Source: Cerioporus squamosus
Lineage: Eukaryota > Basidiomycota > Agaricomycetes > Polyporales > Polyporaceae
Assembly (NCBI GenBank): GCA_022592435.1
Contig: JABYQS010000022.1
Location: 279,366-343,365, forward strand
Reading direction: 5' to 3'
Length of the DNA: 64,000 nt
Positions 23,194 to 33,353 of the stretch are shown piece by piece (the stretch's first letter is position 1; each line of letters begins with the position of its first letter). The position numbers and the translations under genes were made by a program. The notes under the pieces were generated by a model. It searched no databases. It saw only the letters and a list, made by a program, of their open reading frames with translations, and was not told the DNA's origin.

Positions 23194-23910
23194 CTACTTA
23201 GTCCGCTTGCTTAATAGAGAAGAGTCGTCTATCGACGGCGTCGGGTTGCCAGGCCGCAGACTGCTGCGGCTGGTTGGCCTGCTGGCATGCATCGGCATCT
23301 GCCCGAACTCGTCCGCCCCGCCGAGATACACGTCGTCGTACAGGCCCACGGGGAGCCTCTGCGCCGGATGGGTCGCGTGCGGAGTCTCGTCCGCATCCGT
23401 CGTCATGCTCTCGCCCCGCGCGCTGTCCGACGCGAACGAGCTCGGGTTGAGGTAGACGTTCGGCCCCAGCTCGTGGCCGAAGGAGAAGCGCTGCCCGGGC
23501 TCGGCGGTGGTCGCGTTGAGCGAGATGGACGGGGCGGTGATGAAGCTGCTCGTGCGCGCGCTCGCAGGCCCGCCGTACGACGCGCCGTCCTCGTATATGA
23601 CCGACACCTTGTTCCTCTGCCGCGGGCTGCCGATCACGGAATATGCTCGCAAGCCAGCCTCTAGTTCTGTAGCGGAAGAAGGTCCACCGCCTGGAGGAAC
23701 GTTGTCACGTTGAGGTCGAATGTGCGATTCAATTGGCGGACGACCTCGAGGCTCGAGCTCTGCTTCAAGCCAGTGAGAGGCAAGGTGAGTCCACAGCATG
23801 CTAGCAGATTTGATTGCACATGCGCTCACAAGACCATACTTTCCAGATAGGCACTTTCGTCGGACCGTTGGCTCTAGCCGTGGTATTGTTTCTCTTCGCC
23901 ATCCCTGCAC
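23194..23910 (-). pseudogene. Duplicated fragment of two-TM Ser-rich gene
   Basis: Positions 23234-23637 are a near-identical copy (roughly 15-20 mismatches by eye and one 3-nt gap) of 29134-29540, inside the coding sequence of the minus-strand gene 28512-30638. The frame is preserved through the copied part (VIGSPRQ, KVSVIYEDGASYGGPASART, FGHELGPNVYL, ADEFGQMPMHASRP). At both ends it breaks abruptly into unrelated sequence: a stop shortly after NPTPS on the 3' side, and non-homologous open frame up to 23910. It lacks the parent's start, its N-terminal half and both TM helices. I read it as a non-functional segmental duplicate, although the frame is still open. Confidence 0.75.
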
Positions 23911-24086
23911 TTACGACGCAGTGATGCTTTGGGCTGATTTGATCTGCAATGCAACGTCGGGATCACATCCGACCACGGCCTCCTGCGCACGCCGCCCGAG
24001 CCGGATGGTAGTACTAGCAAGAGTGGCTATGGAGCGGAGTTCATTCATCTGCAGCCGGACGGAAACCATTTCGACTTGATGCAATA
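23638..24086 (+). pseudogene. Possible 3' remnant of an unidentified gene
   Basis: Directly beside the duplicated fragment the plus strand has coding-like pieces. One is an acidic helix-forming segment, QLADDLEARALLQASERQ, ending at a GTGAGT donor (23784). After the intron comes a hydrophobic stretch, TFVGPLALAVVLFLFAIPAL. Near the end is SKSGYGAEFIHLQPDGNHF, closing with TAA at about 24086. The pieces do not connect in one frame, because stops lie between them. It could be the 3' end of a gene truncated by the duplication. I do not recognise the family. Confidence 0.3.
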
Positions 24087-24351
24087 ATGGCGGGATTGAT
24101 CAAGACAAAGACATGACTTTAGCCCGAGGATCCTTGCTCCCAATACGCCCACCAATGCAAGCAAGAGGTCGATCAAGATGGTATTGGATTCGTCATGCGT
24201 AACTTACAAGCTATTCATACATAGTGTGTACACTGCGCTGCGCGATGACAGAGGCTTACATACATATCACGGATGGTGAGGTCTGTCATGTGGGCGGAAC
24301 ACGACCGTCGCGACGTCTCGGAACTGGGTATGACCAACAGCCAGAGTTGAC

Positions 24352-26273
24352 TCAGGCTGTCGGTTCTCCGAACTTCTTCACCCTAGGCCGCCACTGTGCA
24401 AGCGTCAGTTCAACTCGATGCAAGCATGACGACGCGTACTTACAAGTCTTACGGTGTGTGGGGATCAGCGTCGAAGTTGAGCCTGTATTCATCTTCCCGG
24501 TCCTTGTACCATCCTCGGATCTGTTTCACGATGATGTCGAAGGCCTGCCTTGTACGACCCTCCTCATCGAGGATGTAAAGGAACGCACTGCCACGGAAGA
24601 GTGGCGCGAGAACGGGGGCGGGGAGGGGCGTGTGCACCCCCAGCTTTGGAGCCATCCTGTGGTCGTTCACTCCTCCATCTGCAGTGGCCGCGTTGTCGAT
24701 GGAGTCCGAGCTGGGGTCAGTCTCCTGCTCAGGGTCATAGTCTGCATTGTGGTGAGTTGTGTTCATGTAGCTGGTCTCGCGCGTGCTGCGCGCGAGCTTG
24801 CGTTTCTTCGGCAGACGCTCATGCTCTTCGCGCTCCCTGTGCTCCTTGCGATGCGCCGCCAGGAAGTCCCGTTCCTCAAACTCCTCAACCTCTCATGCGG
24901 TATCCGGCCACGGCTTGCCCAGCACATCATAGTACCAGAGGCGGTCAAACTCGCCGTACGACCAGGCGGGTCCCGCCCCAACGAAGCTTGCGATATGGTG
25001 CAACTTCTCGTCCTCGCCAAACAGCCAGACCGCCGCGCGTTCGTTCTGGAAGTGCGCCTTCATAAGCACCGTCTCGAGGACATTGTCGAGCTCCACATCG
25101 GGCTTGATCTCGAACGATTTTATCTCGGTCATGGCCAATTTTGGACCGATTCTAGTTGTGAGAAGATAATAACGACCGTCCATGACCAGTTTTGTCGTCT
25201 TGAAGATCACCATCGACGTCATGTCCGGAAGGCGACGGTCCTTGGCCGCCACGCACCGCTGTGTCAAGCGAGTCAACAATCGCAGCTCAACCGCACAATA
25301 GTGGGCTTGGCACGTACCGCCGCGATATCCTCGTCTTCATCCTCCTTCTGCATCTTCTTTCTCTCCTTTACTTCCGCCTTCCCCGGAGGAAGGGGTGCGC
25401 TGAATCAGGCTGCGATATTAGCAAGCGATCGCCGGAGAATTATGAATGCCGTGCGTACAGTTCTCTGAGAGCTGCAAGCTGAGAGTATTGCTCCAGGGCG
25501 TATGGTTGCCCGTCACAATCTTTGCCGCACAGGCGAGGGAGCAAGTACTCCCGGATCAGTGTATCAAACGTGGCAGAGTGGAGTCCTTCGTTGGTGGGGT
25601 CATGGAGAGCTCTCGCTATCTGGCCAGCCAGCTTCTCTTCGACCTTCGTCAAAGCCTCCGAAACCGAGGCGTCCCGGACGGGAGCAAGTAAGGAGCCACC
25701 GAAACGATAGAGAGGCTTGTCTTCCGACTCGTCGTCGGACCAAGGTAAATTGTCATCCGAGGCAGTGGGAGAGCGCGAGGAGTAGTTTTTTAATACGGCA
25801 GTGAATGGTCGGGCCGCAGTGCGGGAGGAGGAGGCAACAGGCTGGGGAGTGCCGCGATCCGAGGCGTCGGAGACGTGGGCGTCGGGGTGGCGAGGCGGGC
25901 TGACACTGGGAGTTTCTTGAGCGGGGGAATACCGAGGAAAGGGAGCGTGGTGGAGGAACTGGTCATCCAAGCCGTCGGAGTCCATGCTGGGGCTGTCACG
26001 GAAATGGTTCGCGAGGGCGAGATTACGCGCCGCACTGGCTCGCTGCACGGGGACTGAACCATCACTCTCGGGGCCGTAACTCACCAATGTACCGTCGTCC
26101 TCGTCGTCTTCTTCGGCCATCCCGCCCATTCTCTCCGACGAGCCTCTAGGTTCTGCAGCCTGGGAGCTCCCGGACGTCCCATCGGAGTCTGAGTCCACCG
26201 CAATGACACGACGTCGCACATTACTTCGGAATTGGGCAGAAGGGGAGCTGAATATAGGCTGGTCGTCAGACAT
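24352..26273 (-). CDS. Acidic protein of unknown function, internal TGA
   Basis: Unrecognised protein. Four exons: 26273-25459, 25399-25318, 25258-24453, 24382-24352. They join in phase for 577 codons, but codon 421 (24893-24895) is TGA. The N-terminal 270 residues are disordered, acidic and Ser-rich, with a conserved-looking stretch before the first intron (FDTLIREYLLPRLCGKDCDG). A short charged linker follows, then a globular part: MTSMVIFKTTKLVMDGRYY, LLTTRIGPKLAMTEIKSFEI, and WSYGEFDRLWYYDVLGKPW. Beyond the TGA the same frame continues with EVEEFEERDFLAAHRKEHR, a basic KKRKLAR patch and a well-structured IVKQIRGWYKDREDEYRLN. Open, coding-like sequence on both sides suggests a recent nonsense mutation, a base error, or a tiny skipped segment. 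The first ATG after the upstream stop was taken as start. Confidence 0.6.
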
Positions 26274-26650
26274 AGTGAACAACGGGGCCGGAGTGGGTAA
26301 GAACGATTGTTCAACGGGCCTGGCGCAAGGAGGCAGAGGAGAATAAATACCGGCTCTGTGCTGTGCGCTTCACGACTCGGACAATTGGATCAAGGATTGG
26401 ACAAAAGAGCCCATCTGCGGAGTGCTTCTGGTGCTGTTAGCTTTGGCCCTTATGCTGCTTCGGGCTGCGCGCATGGTTAAGGCTTTCAAAGCTCTCGCGT
26501 AGTCTCGCATATGTATTGTCCTCGTTTCGTATCTTTTCGCACGGTCCCCGCACCTATTGTCCTCACTCCGGCCCGAACAGCCGGGAAGGGACTCAAATAG
26601 GCTCACGTGGAAGAGACGCGTTTCACTTCCCCCACCAACCAACCACGAAC
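26274..26650. other. Divergent promoter region
   Basis: 377 bp between the divergent starts at 26273 (-) and 26651 (+); presumably carries both promoters. No repeat or RNA seen. Confidence 0.5.
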
Positions 26651-27198
26651 ATGTCGTCCAGCCTCCCCGCCGAAATGCAAGCTCTTTCCGTAAGACCCCA
26701 TCCTTTACCTTCCTGGATGCTTGCCTGAATGACCGTGATCACCGACAGCTCGACGATGCTTGCCACAAGCCTTCGGAGACCCCTCCTGCGCAGGTCGACT
26801 GCTTCCCGTTGCCGCCGATTGACGAGTACCGGAAACCCAGGTCTACAGGCATCTACTACTACGGAGTCTACATCCGCAAGGGCGCTCTCGAGGCGTACGC
26901 AAGACGCGTGAACCCTGAAGCCGAGAAGCACCCTCCCTCCGTCCAGCTCTTCTACGCGCTCGATTACCTGCGCTGGATCGTGAACGACAAATCCCTGGAC
27001 ATACAGGTCGCTGTGCTGCGGAAGCGGCACAAGGAGGCCATGCCATTCATTACGGAACGCAGGACGGCGAGGATATTGTGTTTGTTCCCCTTTGAGGAGG
27101 ATGCGCTCGAGAACAGGATGTCGGCGGAGAACGTGGAGAAAGTGGCTGATGCGCTGGGCTGCAAGCCGGATTGGTTTGAGATCTTCTTCTTCTGCTAG
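26651..27198 (+). CDS. Small conserved-looking protein, unknown function
   Basis: Two exons, 26651-26689 and 26749-27198 (intron GTAAGA to CGACAG), give 162 residues. The start follows the CCACGAAC context and begins MSSSLPAEMQALS. The body looks like one compact globular domain: TGIYYYGVYIRKGALEAYAR, SVQLFYALDYLRWIVNDKSL, an Arg-rich TERRTARILCLF, then a C-terminal helix AENVEKVADALGCKPDWFEI. There is no signal peptide or TM segment. I do not recognise the family and assign no function. A degenerate inverted-repeat element end lies about 70 bp beyond the stop, in the likely 3' UTR. Confidence 0.7.
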
Positions 27199-27266
27199 AA
27201 GGTACGTCTGCAGCAGGTCGTCGTTGCCGTTCTGCGTATTCATTCATCCTTCGACCTCCTGATAGC

Positions 27267-27320
27267 TAGTCTCGTACCCAGACGGTCGGTTTGAAGCCGC
27301 ACCCCACCACCGCGCTTACT
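27267..27320 (+). repeat. Degenerate solo copy of element terminal repeat
   Basis: TAGTCTCGTACCCAGAC and CGCACCCCACCACCGC match, in the same order and spacing, the outer 50 or so bases of the left terminal inverted repeat that starts at 27553. The intervening bases have diverged. Probably the remnant of an older insertion of the same element family. Confidence 0.7.
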
Positions 27321-27543
27321 GAAGCTTGCAACCCTCGTCTCGGTCGCCCGCCCGTCCTAGGTCGGCTTCATCCTCTGCGTTCCAAACCTCCCTCCTGTTA
27401 TCCCACCGTCCATGCATCTGCATTGCCACCTCGCATCACTCACATTATCTGTATTTCATACCCTTGCATCCTGATCATCACTGTCCCAGTCTGCTCTCTA
27501 TTGGATTGTCGCTTTTCGTGTATGTCTATCGCTGTCCTTGCAT

Positions 27544-27552
27544 AATGCATCG
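27544..27552. repeat. Target-site duplication, left (AATGCATCG)
   Basis: AATGCATCG immediately precedes the element and recurs immediately after it at 28158-28166. Confidence 0.85.
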
Positions 27553-28157
27553 TGGTCTCGTACCCAGACTATGTACGGGATGAGGTCGCACCCCACCACC
27601 GCACCTACCCGAACGTCTGGGGCAGTTTGATAGAGACCTCCTACCTCCCCCCCGTGGGAACTTTTCCGGGCTTAAGCGCCCCCGAGTCCTGAGGGCAGCG
27701 CGTCACAGGTGACAGATGGCCGTGTTTCTACTGAGATCTTCATATGTATACTCCCCAGAACATGACTGAGAGGTCGAGAGAACGTGCAAGAACATCAGGA
27801 GATTTTCTGAACCATTTGCTGCTCAGGAAATACTCCCCAAGTCGTTGGTAGGCAGTAGAGTAGTACTGCAGACAGGGCAGGAGGCTCAATACTGGGAGCG
27901 GCGCTATGGTTCTTGGTTCCAATCATGCCCAAACATCTCGGGCACGATCAGAGGTCTTGCGAGACTAGAATACAGGTGAATAACATCTAGACCAAGTGCA
28001 AAGTAGCTGCGAGGCGGTCGGAGCTCGGGGGCGCTTAAGCCCGGAAAAGTTCCCACGGGGGGGAGGTAGGAGGTCTCTATCAAACTGCCCCAGACGTTCG
28101 GGTAGGTGCGGTGGTGGGGTGCGACCTCATCCCGTACATAGTCTGGGTACGAGACCA
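27553..28157. mobile_element. Non-autonomous long-TIR element (Mutator-like MITE)
   Basis: A 605-bp element bounded by 134-bp terminal inverted repeats, 27553-27686 and 28024-28157, which I find identical base for base. Ends are TGGTCTCGTACC and GGTACGAGACCA. A perfect 9-bp duplication AATGCATCG flanks it. The 337-bp interior has no transposase-like frame, so it would need a transposase in trans. Long TIRs with 9-bp target duplications are the hallmark of Mutator-like elements; assignment to that superfamily is inference from structure. Identical TIRs and an intact duplication indicate recent insertion. It sits between the small unknown gene and the two-TM membrane-protein gene without interrupting a recognised exon. 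Confidence 0.9.
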
Positions 28158-28166
28158 AATGCATCG
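28158..28166. repeat. Target-site duplication, right (AATGCATCG)
   Basis: Second copy of the 9-bp duplication flanking the inverted-repeat element. Confidence 0.85.
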
Positions 28167-28511
28167 TCATTCAATCGTGGGCTCCTCAAGAGTGTAGCAC
28201 GCTTGTGAAGCTGGTCCGTAGATGTGCACGCGCTACTTTTCGGTTCCGTTACTGCCAATGCTGGTTGGCTGAGGATATGTGGCTTCAGGTCAAACACACG
28301 ACGTCCACATAAGAATTCCACCATACTCTCATTGGATGGATGCTCGACAGCATCGCGAGTGATGGATGTAGAGAAGCCGATAAGTAAGTACTCTAGTTAA
28401 CTACTAAGTATACAACAAACCTCACCAGTCAGTATATAGGCCAGGAGCAGAACGACCGAAGCGTCGGCACTGTCTAGGAACGCATAACCTATGCCCATGC
28501 GTGTCATGGGG
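28167..28511. other. Spacer between MITE and membrane-protein gene
   Basis: 345 bp downstream of the minus-strand gene 28512-30638, likely its 3' UTR. No gene or repeat recognised. Confidence 0.45.
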
Positions 28512-30638
28512 CTAACGATGCACTCCCGCCGCGAAGATGATCGCGATTATGCACGCTGCAAAGAGCAAGATCCCGCTCACCGCCGCAGCCGCTCGACATC
28601 TTCTTATCCACGGGTCTGTCCGCCGAGTGGTAGGCAAGCACCTCTTGAGTCGACGTGTCGACGCAGCATCCTTGTTTGGCGGCGTGAGGGACTCGAGGGA
28701 AGGCGCGAGAAGAGGATACCATGACGAAGCCTTCGCCCTCTTCTCCCCCATGTTCTTGTCAGTGGCCGAGGCGGCGGGCACGTCGGTGTCCGCCTTCCTC
28801 TCCTCTTCCGACGCCTTGACGAGCGGCGGCGGAGTCTGTCGCTTATGCCAGAGTGGCAGCACTGGTCCCCGTTCCTCCTCTTGCACCTCTCCGTCGCTCG
28901 TGAGAAGCCACCCTCCGATGAGCCAGCACCACGGCATGATGAAGCCCACGCAGAACAGGACGAACGCGCAGGAGAACCGGCCCTCTCGCGCTTTCCCCGG
29001 TGACGGGAAGGCAAACCGCTCCGACCCAAACGACAGCCCCTTGAGCCAGCGTTTGTCGAGGAAGGTCTCGTCCGCCGGGGACGCGGAGCGCGGGGCGGTC
29101 AGCGACGAGTTCCGTGAGCGCGAGTGTGTGCTGGACGGCGTCGGGTTGCCAGGCCGCAGACTGCTGCGGCTGGTCGGCCTGCTGGCGTGCATCGGCATCT
29201 GCCCGAACTCGTCCGCCCCGCCGAGATACACGTCGTCGTACAGGCCCGCGGGGAGCCTCTGCGCCGGATGGGTCGCGTGCGGAGTCTCGTCCGCGTCCGT
29301 CGTCATGCTCTCGCCTCGCGCGCTGTCCGACGCGAACGAGCTCGGGTCGAGGTAGACGTTCGGGCCCAGCTCGTGGCCGAAGGAGAAACGCTGCTGCCCG
29401 GGCTCGGCGGTGGGCGTGTTGAGCGAGATGGACGGGGCGGTGATGAAGCTGCTCGTGCGCGCGCTCGCAGGCCCGCCGTACGATGCGCCGTCTTCGTAGA
29501 TCACTGACACCTTGTTCGTCTGCCGCGGGCTGCCGATCACTGTGGGCAGCGACGGAGGGGCCAGGCGCGACTTGCGCGGGATGGGTGGTGCTTGTCCCGC
29601 TGCGCAGGTGGGCGAGAGCCTGCCCGGGCCCGCGGCCTGCACGCTCATCGCGTTATGGAAGCTCGGCCGGAGATCGAGGGGCGGGATGACTGGGGGCGCG
29701 GCGGAGATGTTCGACTTGTGGGTGCTCGTCGAGGTCTGGCTGAGCGAACGCTTGAGAGGGCGGTTGATGAACGCGTTCAGACCATCTGCGGGGCAAATCT
29801 GAGTTCAATATACAGGCTCGTTGTGACGAGGGTGCGGCTGCGCGTACTTACTTATCCTGTCAAACGTCCGCGTGGAGTCCGGTGTGCGGGGCACGCTGTC
29901 GAGCGAGAGCTTCCTGTGTGGAGGGAACGGGACCTGCTGCTCGTGTATCGGCGACAGCTGCTTCGGCAGGATGTGACCCGTCACCCCATTCCGCACCGAC
30001 CGGTCGCTCTCCACCTCCACATCCGAGTCCTCCGAGATGTACATCGAGTCCGTCGCTAGCTTGATTGACCTCGAGCTCCTTCTCCCAAGGGACGACGATG
30101 GCCGCTGGTCACGGTATCCTATGTGCGAGATGCCGCCAGGGGGCGCGTTCGACAGCGGAGTCAGCAGCAACGACGGCGAGGACGCGGACCGACTCATCGG
30201 CTGCGCGCCCCAGCCGGCCGTCGTGGGCGTGGTGACCACCATGCTCATGCCGCTCACGCTCTTCGTGGGGCTGTCCTGTCCGTTCTGCCGCTGCAGATGC
30301 GAATACGGGTGGTACGGGGCCTTCCACAGGACGTGCGGCGGGCCCGGGTAGTCACGTATCTCTGGGGCCGCGGTAGTGGTGCTGACGGAGCTGGAGAGGC
30401 GCGAAGACTGCTTGCGGGTGAGCAGCGGGGTGCTGTCGAAGCCCGAGTGCCAGTGCCCGTCGAGGCTGGGGCGGCGGCTGACATGCCCGTGGGCCTCTTC
30501 GCTGCTCCTGCCAGCCTCCGTGCTCGACCCCGCCAGCGGGTCCCGCTCGTCTCCGTGGTGCCGTGTCCTGTCGGTATTGAGGGAGGAGGTGCTAGCTCCA
30601 AACATGCGCGAAATGGTGCTGACGGTGGCGTTGAACAT
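28512..30638 (-). CDS. Ser-rich protein with two C-terminal TM helices
   Basis: Unknown fungal membrane protein. Two exons, 30638-29852 and 29785-28512 (donor GTAAGT), 686 residues with closed phase. The first roughly 470 residues are cytosolic-looking, Ser/Pro/Arg-rich and probably disordered, with many SRS/RSSS sites that could be phosphorylated. A conserved-looking block follows: KRWLKGLSFGSERFAFPSP then the first TM helix (CAFVLFCVGFIMPWCWLIGG). A charged loop of about 110 residues leads to a second TM helix at the very end (VSGILLFAACIIAIIFAAG). This architecture resembles Ser-rich membrane proteins annotated as uncharacterised in other fungi. A segment of its middle (29134-29540) is duplicated at 23234-23637. 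I assign no function. Confidence 0.8.
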
Positions 30639-31341
30639 ACTGTGCTGTTACTGCCAGTCGAATCGGAAGTCGATGCCAGTGCTTAGCGGGATACCAAGAA
30701 GTGTGCAGTGTGTGAGCCAGCCGGAGGATTGCGGCACAGCTAGCAATGAGAGCTGAGTACAACAGCAGCAGGCAAGGGAGAACACGCGGAGCAGTTATAC
30801 GCACCACTGTGCCGAAGGCGCAGCCTCACCACGCCGGGGCGAGGACCCGCGAAATGAGCCTCGTGTGTGCCGCCTCCTGCGATATGGACGACTTCCACGC
30901 ATCTGCAGGCCCTATCGTGCGAGGGTCGAGCTGATGAGGAGCATACGTCAGCCTCAGCGAGCAGGGTAAAGACATGTGCATATACCGTTGTCACCGTGAA
31001 GGGCGGTCATAGCTAGTGGTGCTTGAGCCGACTCCTCGATTCCGGTGAGGATTGCAGTAACCTGTGAGCATGATGCACCATCTCTATTATCAGCGATGGG
31101 GAGTTCAGTGTGTTGTATTCCCTGACCAGCGATAGACTCAAGTCGACTTAAAATCGGGATTTTCAGTGTCCCCACCGGCGTCTGTGTTGCCTAATGCGGC
31201 GGGCAGCCAAAGCGGACGATAGCATTTAAATTACCCCCGGCGTTCTGTGTCAGTGTCGTATAGGGCCAAAAGGAAAACATCCGCGCATCCGCAAAGCGGA
31301 CTGGCGAGTGCATGCAAAAAGTCTGGAAGCGGTGTCCCATT
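30639..31341. other. Intergenic upstream of two-TM gene
   Basis: Promoter side of the minus-strand gene. The right part (from 31182) is one arm of a degenerate duplication shared with 33077-33252. No gene seen. Confidence 0.45.
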
Positions 31342-31424
31342 AGCCCACCGCGAGGGTCGAACTCGCAGCCTTCAGATACCCGCCTTTAAGAGTCTGACGC
31401 TCTATCCGATTGAGCTAGGCGGGC
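31182..31424. repeat. Duplicated segment with tRNA-Lys, copy 1
   Basis: Shares with 33077-33353 the ordered blocks TCTGTGTTGCCT, GACGATAG, TTCTGTGTCAGTGTC, AGGGCCAA, ACATCC and CATTAGCCCACCGCGAGGG plus the whole tRNA. The spacers have diverged. It represents an old duplication of a tRNA-Lys gene with at least 160 bp of its 3' flank. Confidence 0.75.
31342..31424 (-). tRNA. tRNA-Lys(CTT) with 9-nt intron
   Basis: On the minus strand the acceptor stem GCCCGCC pairs with GGTGGGC (one G-T pair). The D arm GCTC...GAGC and T arm GCGAG-TTCGACC-CTCGC are normal. The anticodon stem TCAGA/TCTGA closes a CTCTTAA loop, anticodon CTT, once the 9-nt intron 31378-31386 (AAGGCGGGT) is removed. Exon sequence is identical to the copy at 33253-33353. 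Confidence 0.94.
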
Positions 31425-33252
31425 CATGGAATATCTTGCAGCGTAAATTCTATAATGCGTAGAACACCCACGGGGGAAGTCTTGGATCTTGCTGTACTAC
31501 TTACGGACCTTCATGTAATGGCGCAGGTCGAGGAAGAGAAACAGAGAAGTGAGGGAACGAGGGAAGGGTGTTATTGATATTCACTTAGATTACGAGCTCG
31601 CGTGCTACTCGTGAGGTTTCTAGGAGTTTCTAATGTACAATTACCTTTGTTATCATCCCGACTTTGGCCTTTGTTACTCTACGTTAGTCTTGCTTTGTTA
31701 CATGTTTGTATATGTACTTGCGTGTCGCAACACGTCTCCTTACACAATTGCTAGAGCTCTTCCAACCGCAATTGACTTCTCTTGTCTTCCCACATCTGCT
31801 CCTGCCTCGCCTCGACCGTGTTTCTACAACAGGTGTCAGGACCAGCATTGATTCAGCCAGAGTACAGGAAGCTTGGGAAGTGTGCTAAGTACAGAGTCTG
31901 CGAGCTATAGCTAGGAACGAATGAACTTGCAGCAAACAGCAAGCGGACAGAGTCCAGAACGAGCGCGTGAGCATACAAAATCGGATTGTTGAACTTACTA
32001 TGGACTATGGACATTAGTTGTGCATTAGGCGCTATGGGCACAGCCTCTTACGATTAGATGTTAGGCTATGCTTCTTCCTTTCCTTTCAGGGTACGTTGTA
32101 TGATACCATGTGGTTACCTGGCTTCTCTTTGTTTCCAGTCCATTTCAGTGTGTTCTGCAACACTCCGGACCTTTCTAGTTCTTTCTAGATATCTCTGGGC
32201 TGTACTAGACATGCCCTTGTGACCTTGTATTTGTTGTATCTTTGTCATCCTTTGTCATCGTCTGAGTCATCCCTACTCGTTCTGACTCAGACAGCATTAT
32301 GCTCTCCTTTCTGTTGCTTACTCATGCTACTCCAGACACAGTATATAAGGAGGGACTCTTGGGCTTCGTCTCCTCAGTCTTTTGCTCTACTGACTGAGGA
32401 GTAAGTACTCGCCTACCTATGCTTACTTATGCTTTACTTACAAGTACTTTGTAGCTCGTGTTGTCCACTCGTCTGCTAGGTACTTGTGTCTATGCTATTA
32501 GTCTTTTGCTCTACTGACTGAGGACTCATGTTGTCCACTTGTCTGCTAGTCATTGCAACTTGCCTTCACAGGTTCAGACTTCATCACGGATAGTGTCTAC
32601 GAATCGGCCATGAGACCATGTGTTCAAAGGCGCACGTGCCATAACACTTCAAGTCCAATGCATTTAGCCATCTTGCCCGTTCATCAGTTCACTACATGTC
32701 CTTGTCCCCATTGCGCCGAGGGACGATGCCCAAAGAAAGAAACAGATATCCAAGCCACACTGGTGACTGGCAGGGGACTGGTATGCAGGAGGAATTGCCT
32801 GAGCCTAATCTGCACTCATCGGAGCTACATACATACTCCTTGAAGGTTCACCCAAGCCTGAGCATACGACATGCTATGCTACGATGCATCACATTTGCAT
32901 AAAGTTGCTGTCAGACAATGTGAATTGCTACCCTCAAGTCAGACAGGCGGTCAAAGAGTCTCGGCAATGAGGACTTTGCTGTATCAACTCCAAGTGTGTT
33001 GTACTCTACATATAATCGCTGAACAGCGCCTCAGCCCTTGATGGATCTCAAGTCGGTTGCAATGTCACCACGGGTATCTGTGTTGCCTGATCCGGCAGAG
33101 CAGGACAACAACAGAAACAAATCTGCAGACGATAGAATAGCACATCAACCTCCACTTCTGTGTCAGTGTCATACAGGGCCAAGAAAGGAAGACATCCACG
33201 CGCCAGCAAAGCAAACCGTCATGTGCAAAAAGCGTCAACACTGAGTCACATT
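31425..33252. other. Gene-poor region with degenerate repeats
   Basis: About 1.8 kb with no supportable protein gene, lower GC and many T-rich stretches. It contains the direct repeats at 32374-32549 and one arm of another short duplication: CCGAGGGACGATGCCCAAAG at 32718-32737 recurs at 33552-33571. Confidence 0.55.
32374..32549. repeat. Interleaved imperfect direct repeats
   Basis: AGTCTTTTGCTCTACTGACTGAGGA is found at 32376-32400 and again at 32500-32524. TGTTGTCCACTYGTCTGCTAG follows each, at 32459-32479 and 32529-32549. This is a local duplication of about 120 bp in which the second copy has lost the spacer. Confidence 0.75.
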
Positions 33253-33353
33253 AGCCCACCGCGAGGGTCGAACTCGCAGCCTTCAGATTCCACCTTTGCT
33301 CGGACGAACATTGGATAAGAGTCTGACGCTCTATCCGATTGAGCTAGGCGGGC
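33077..33353. repeat. Duplicated segment with tRNA-Lys, copy 2
   Basis: Partner of 31182-31424. The tRNA part is conserved while the flank has drifted by substitutions and small indels, so the duplication is old and selection has kept the tRNA. Confidence 0.75.
33253..33353 (-). tRNA. tRNA-Lys(CTT) with 27-nt intron
   Basis: Same mature sequence as the tRNA at 31342-31424 (acceptor GCCCGCC/GGTGGGC, anticodon CTT in a CTCTTAA loop). The intron, at the same position, is 27 nt here (33289-33315) and unrelated in sequence to the 9-nt intron of the first copy. Both introns are purely in the canonical 37/38 position. Confidence 0.94.

Noticed and set aside
22829..23455. 208-codon plus-strand frame running into the duplicated fragment
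   Set aside because: Low-complexity Pro/Ser/Cys translation of a pyrimidine tract that continues as antisense of the duplicated exon.
24893..24895. Selenocysteine at the in-frame TGA
   Set aside because: Basidiomycetes are not known to use selenocysteine, the context shows no Cys-like active site, and no SECIS-like hairpin was evident.
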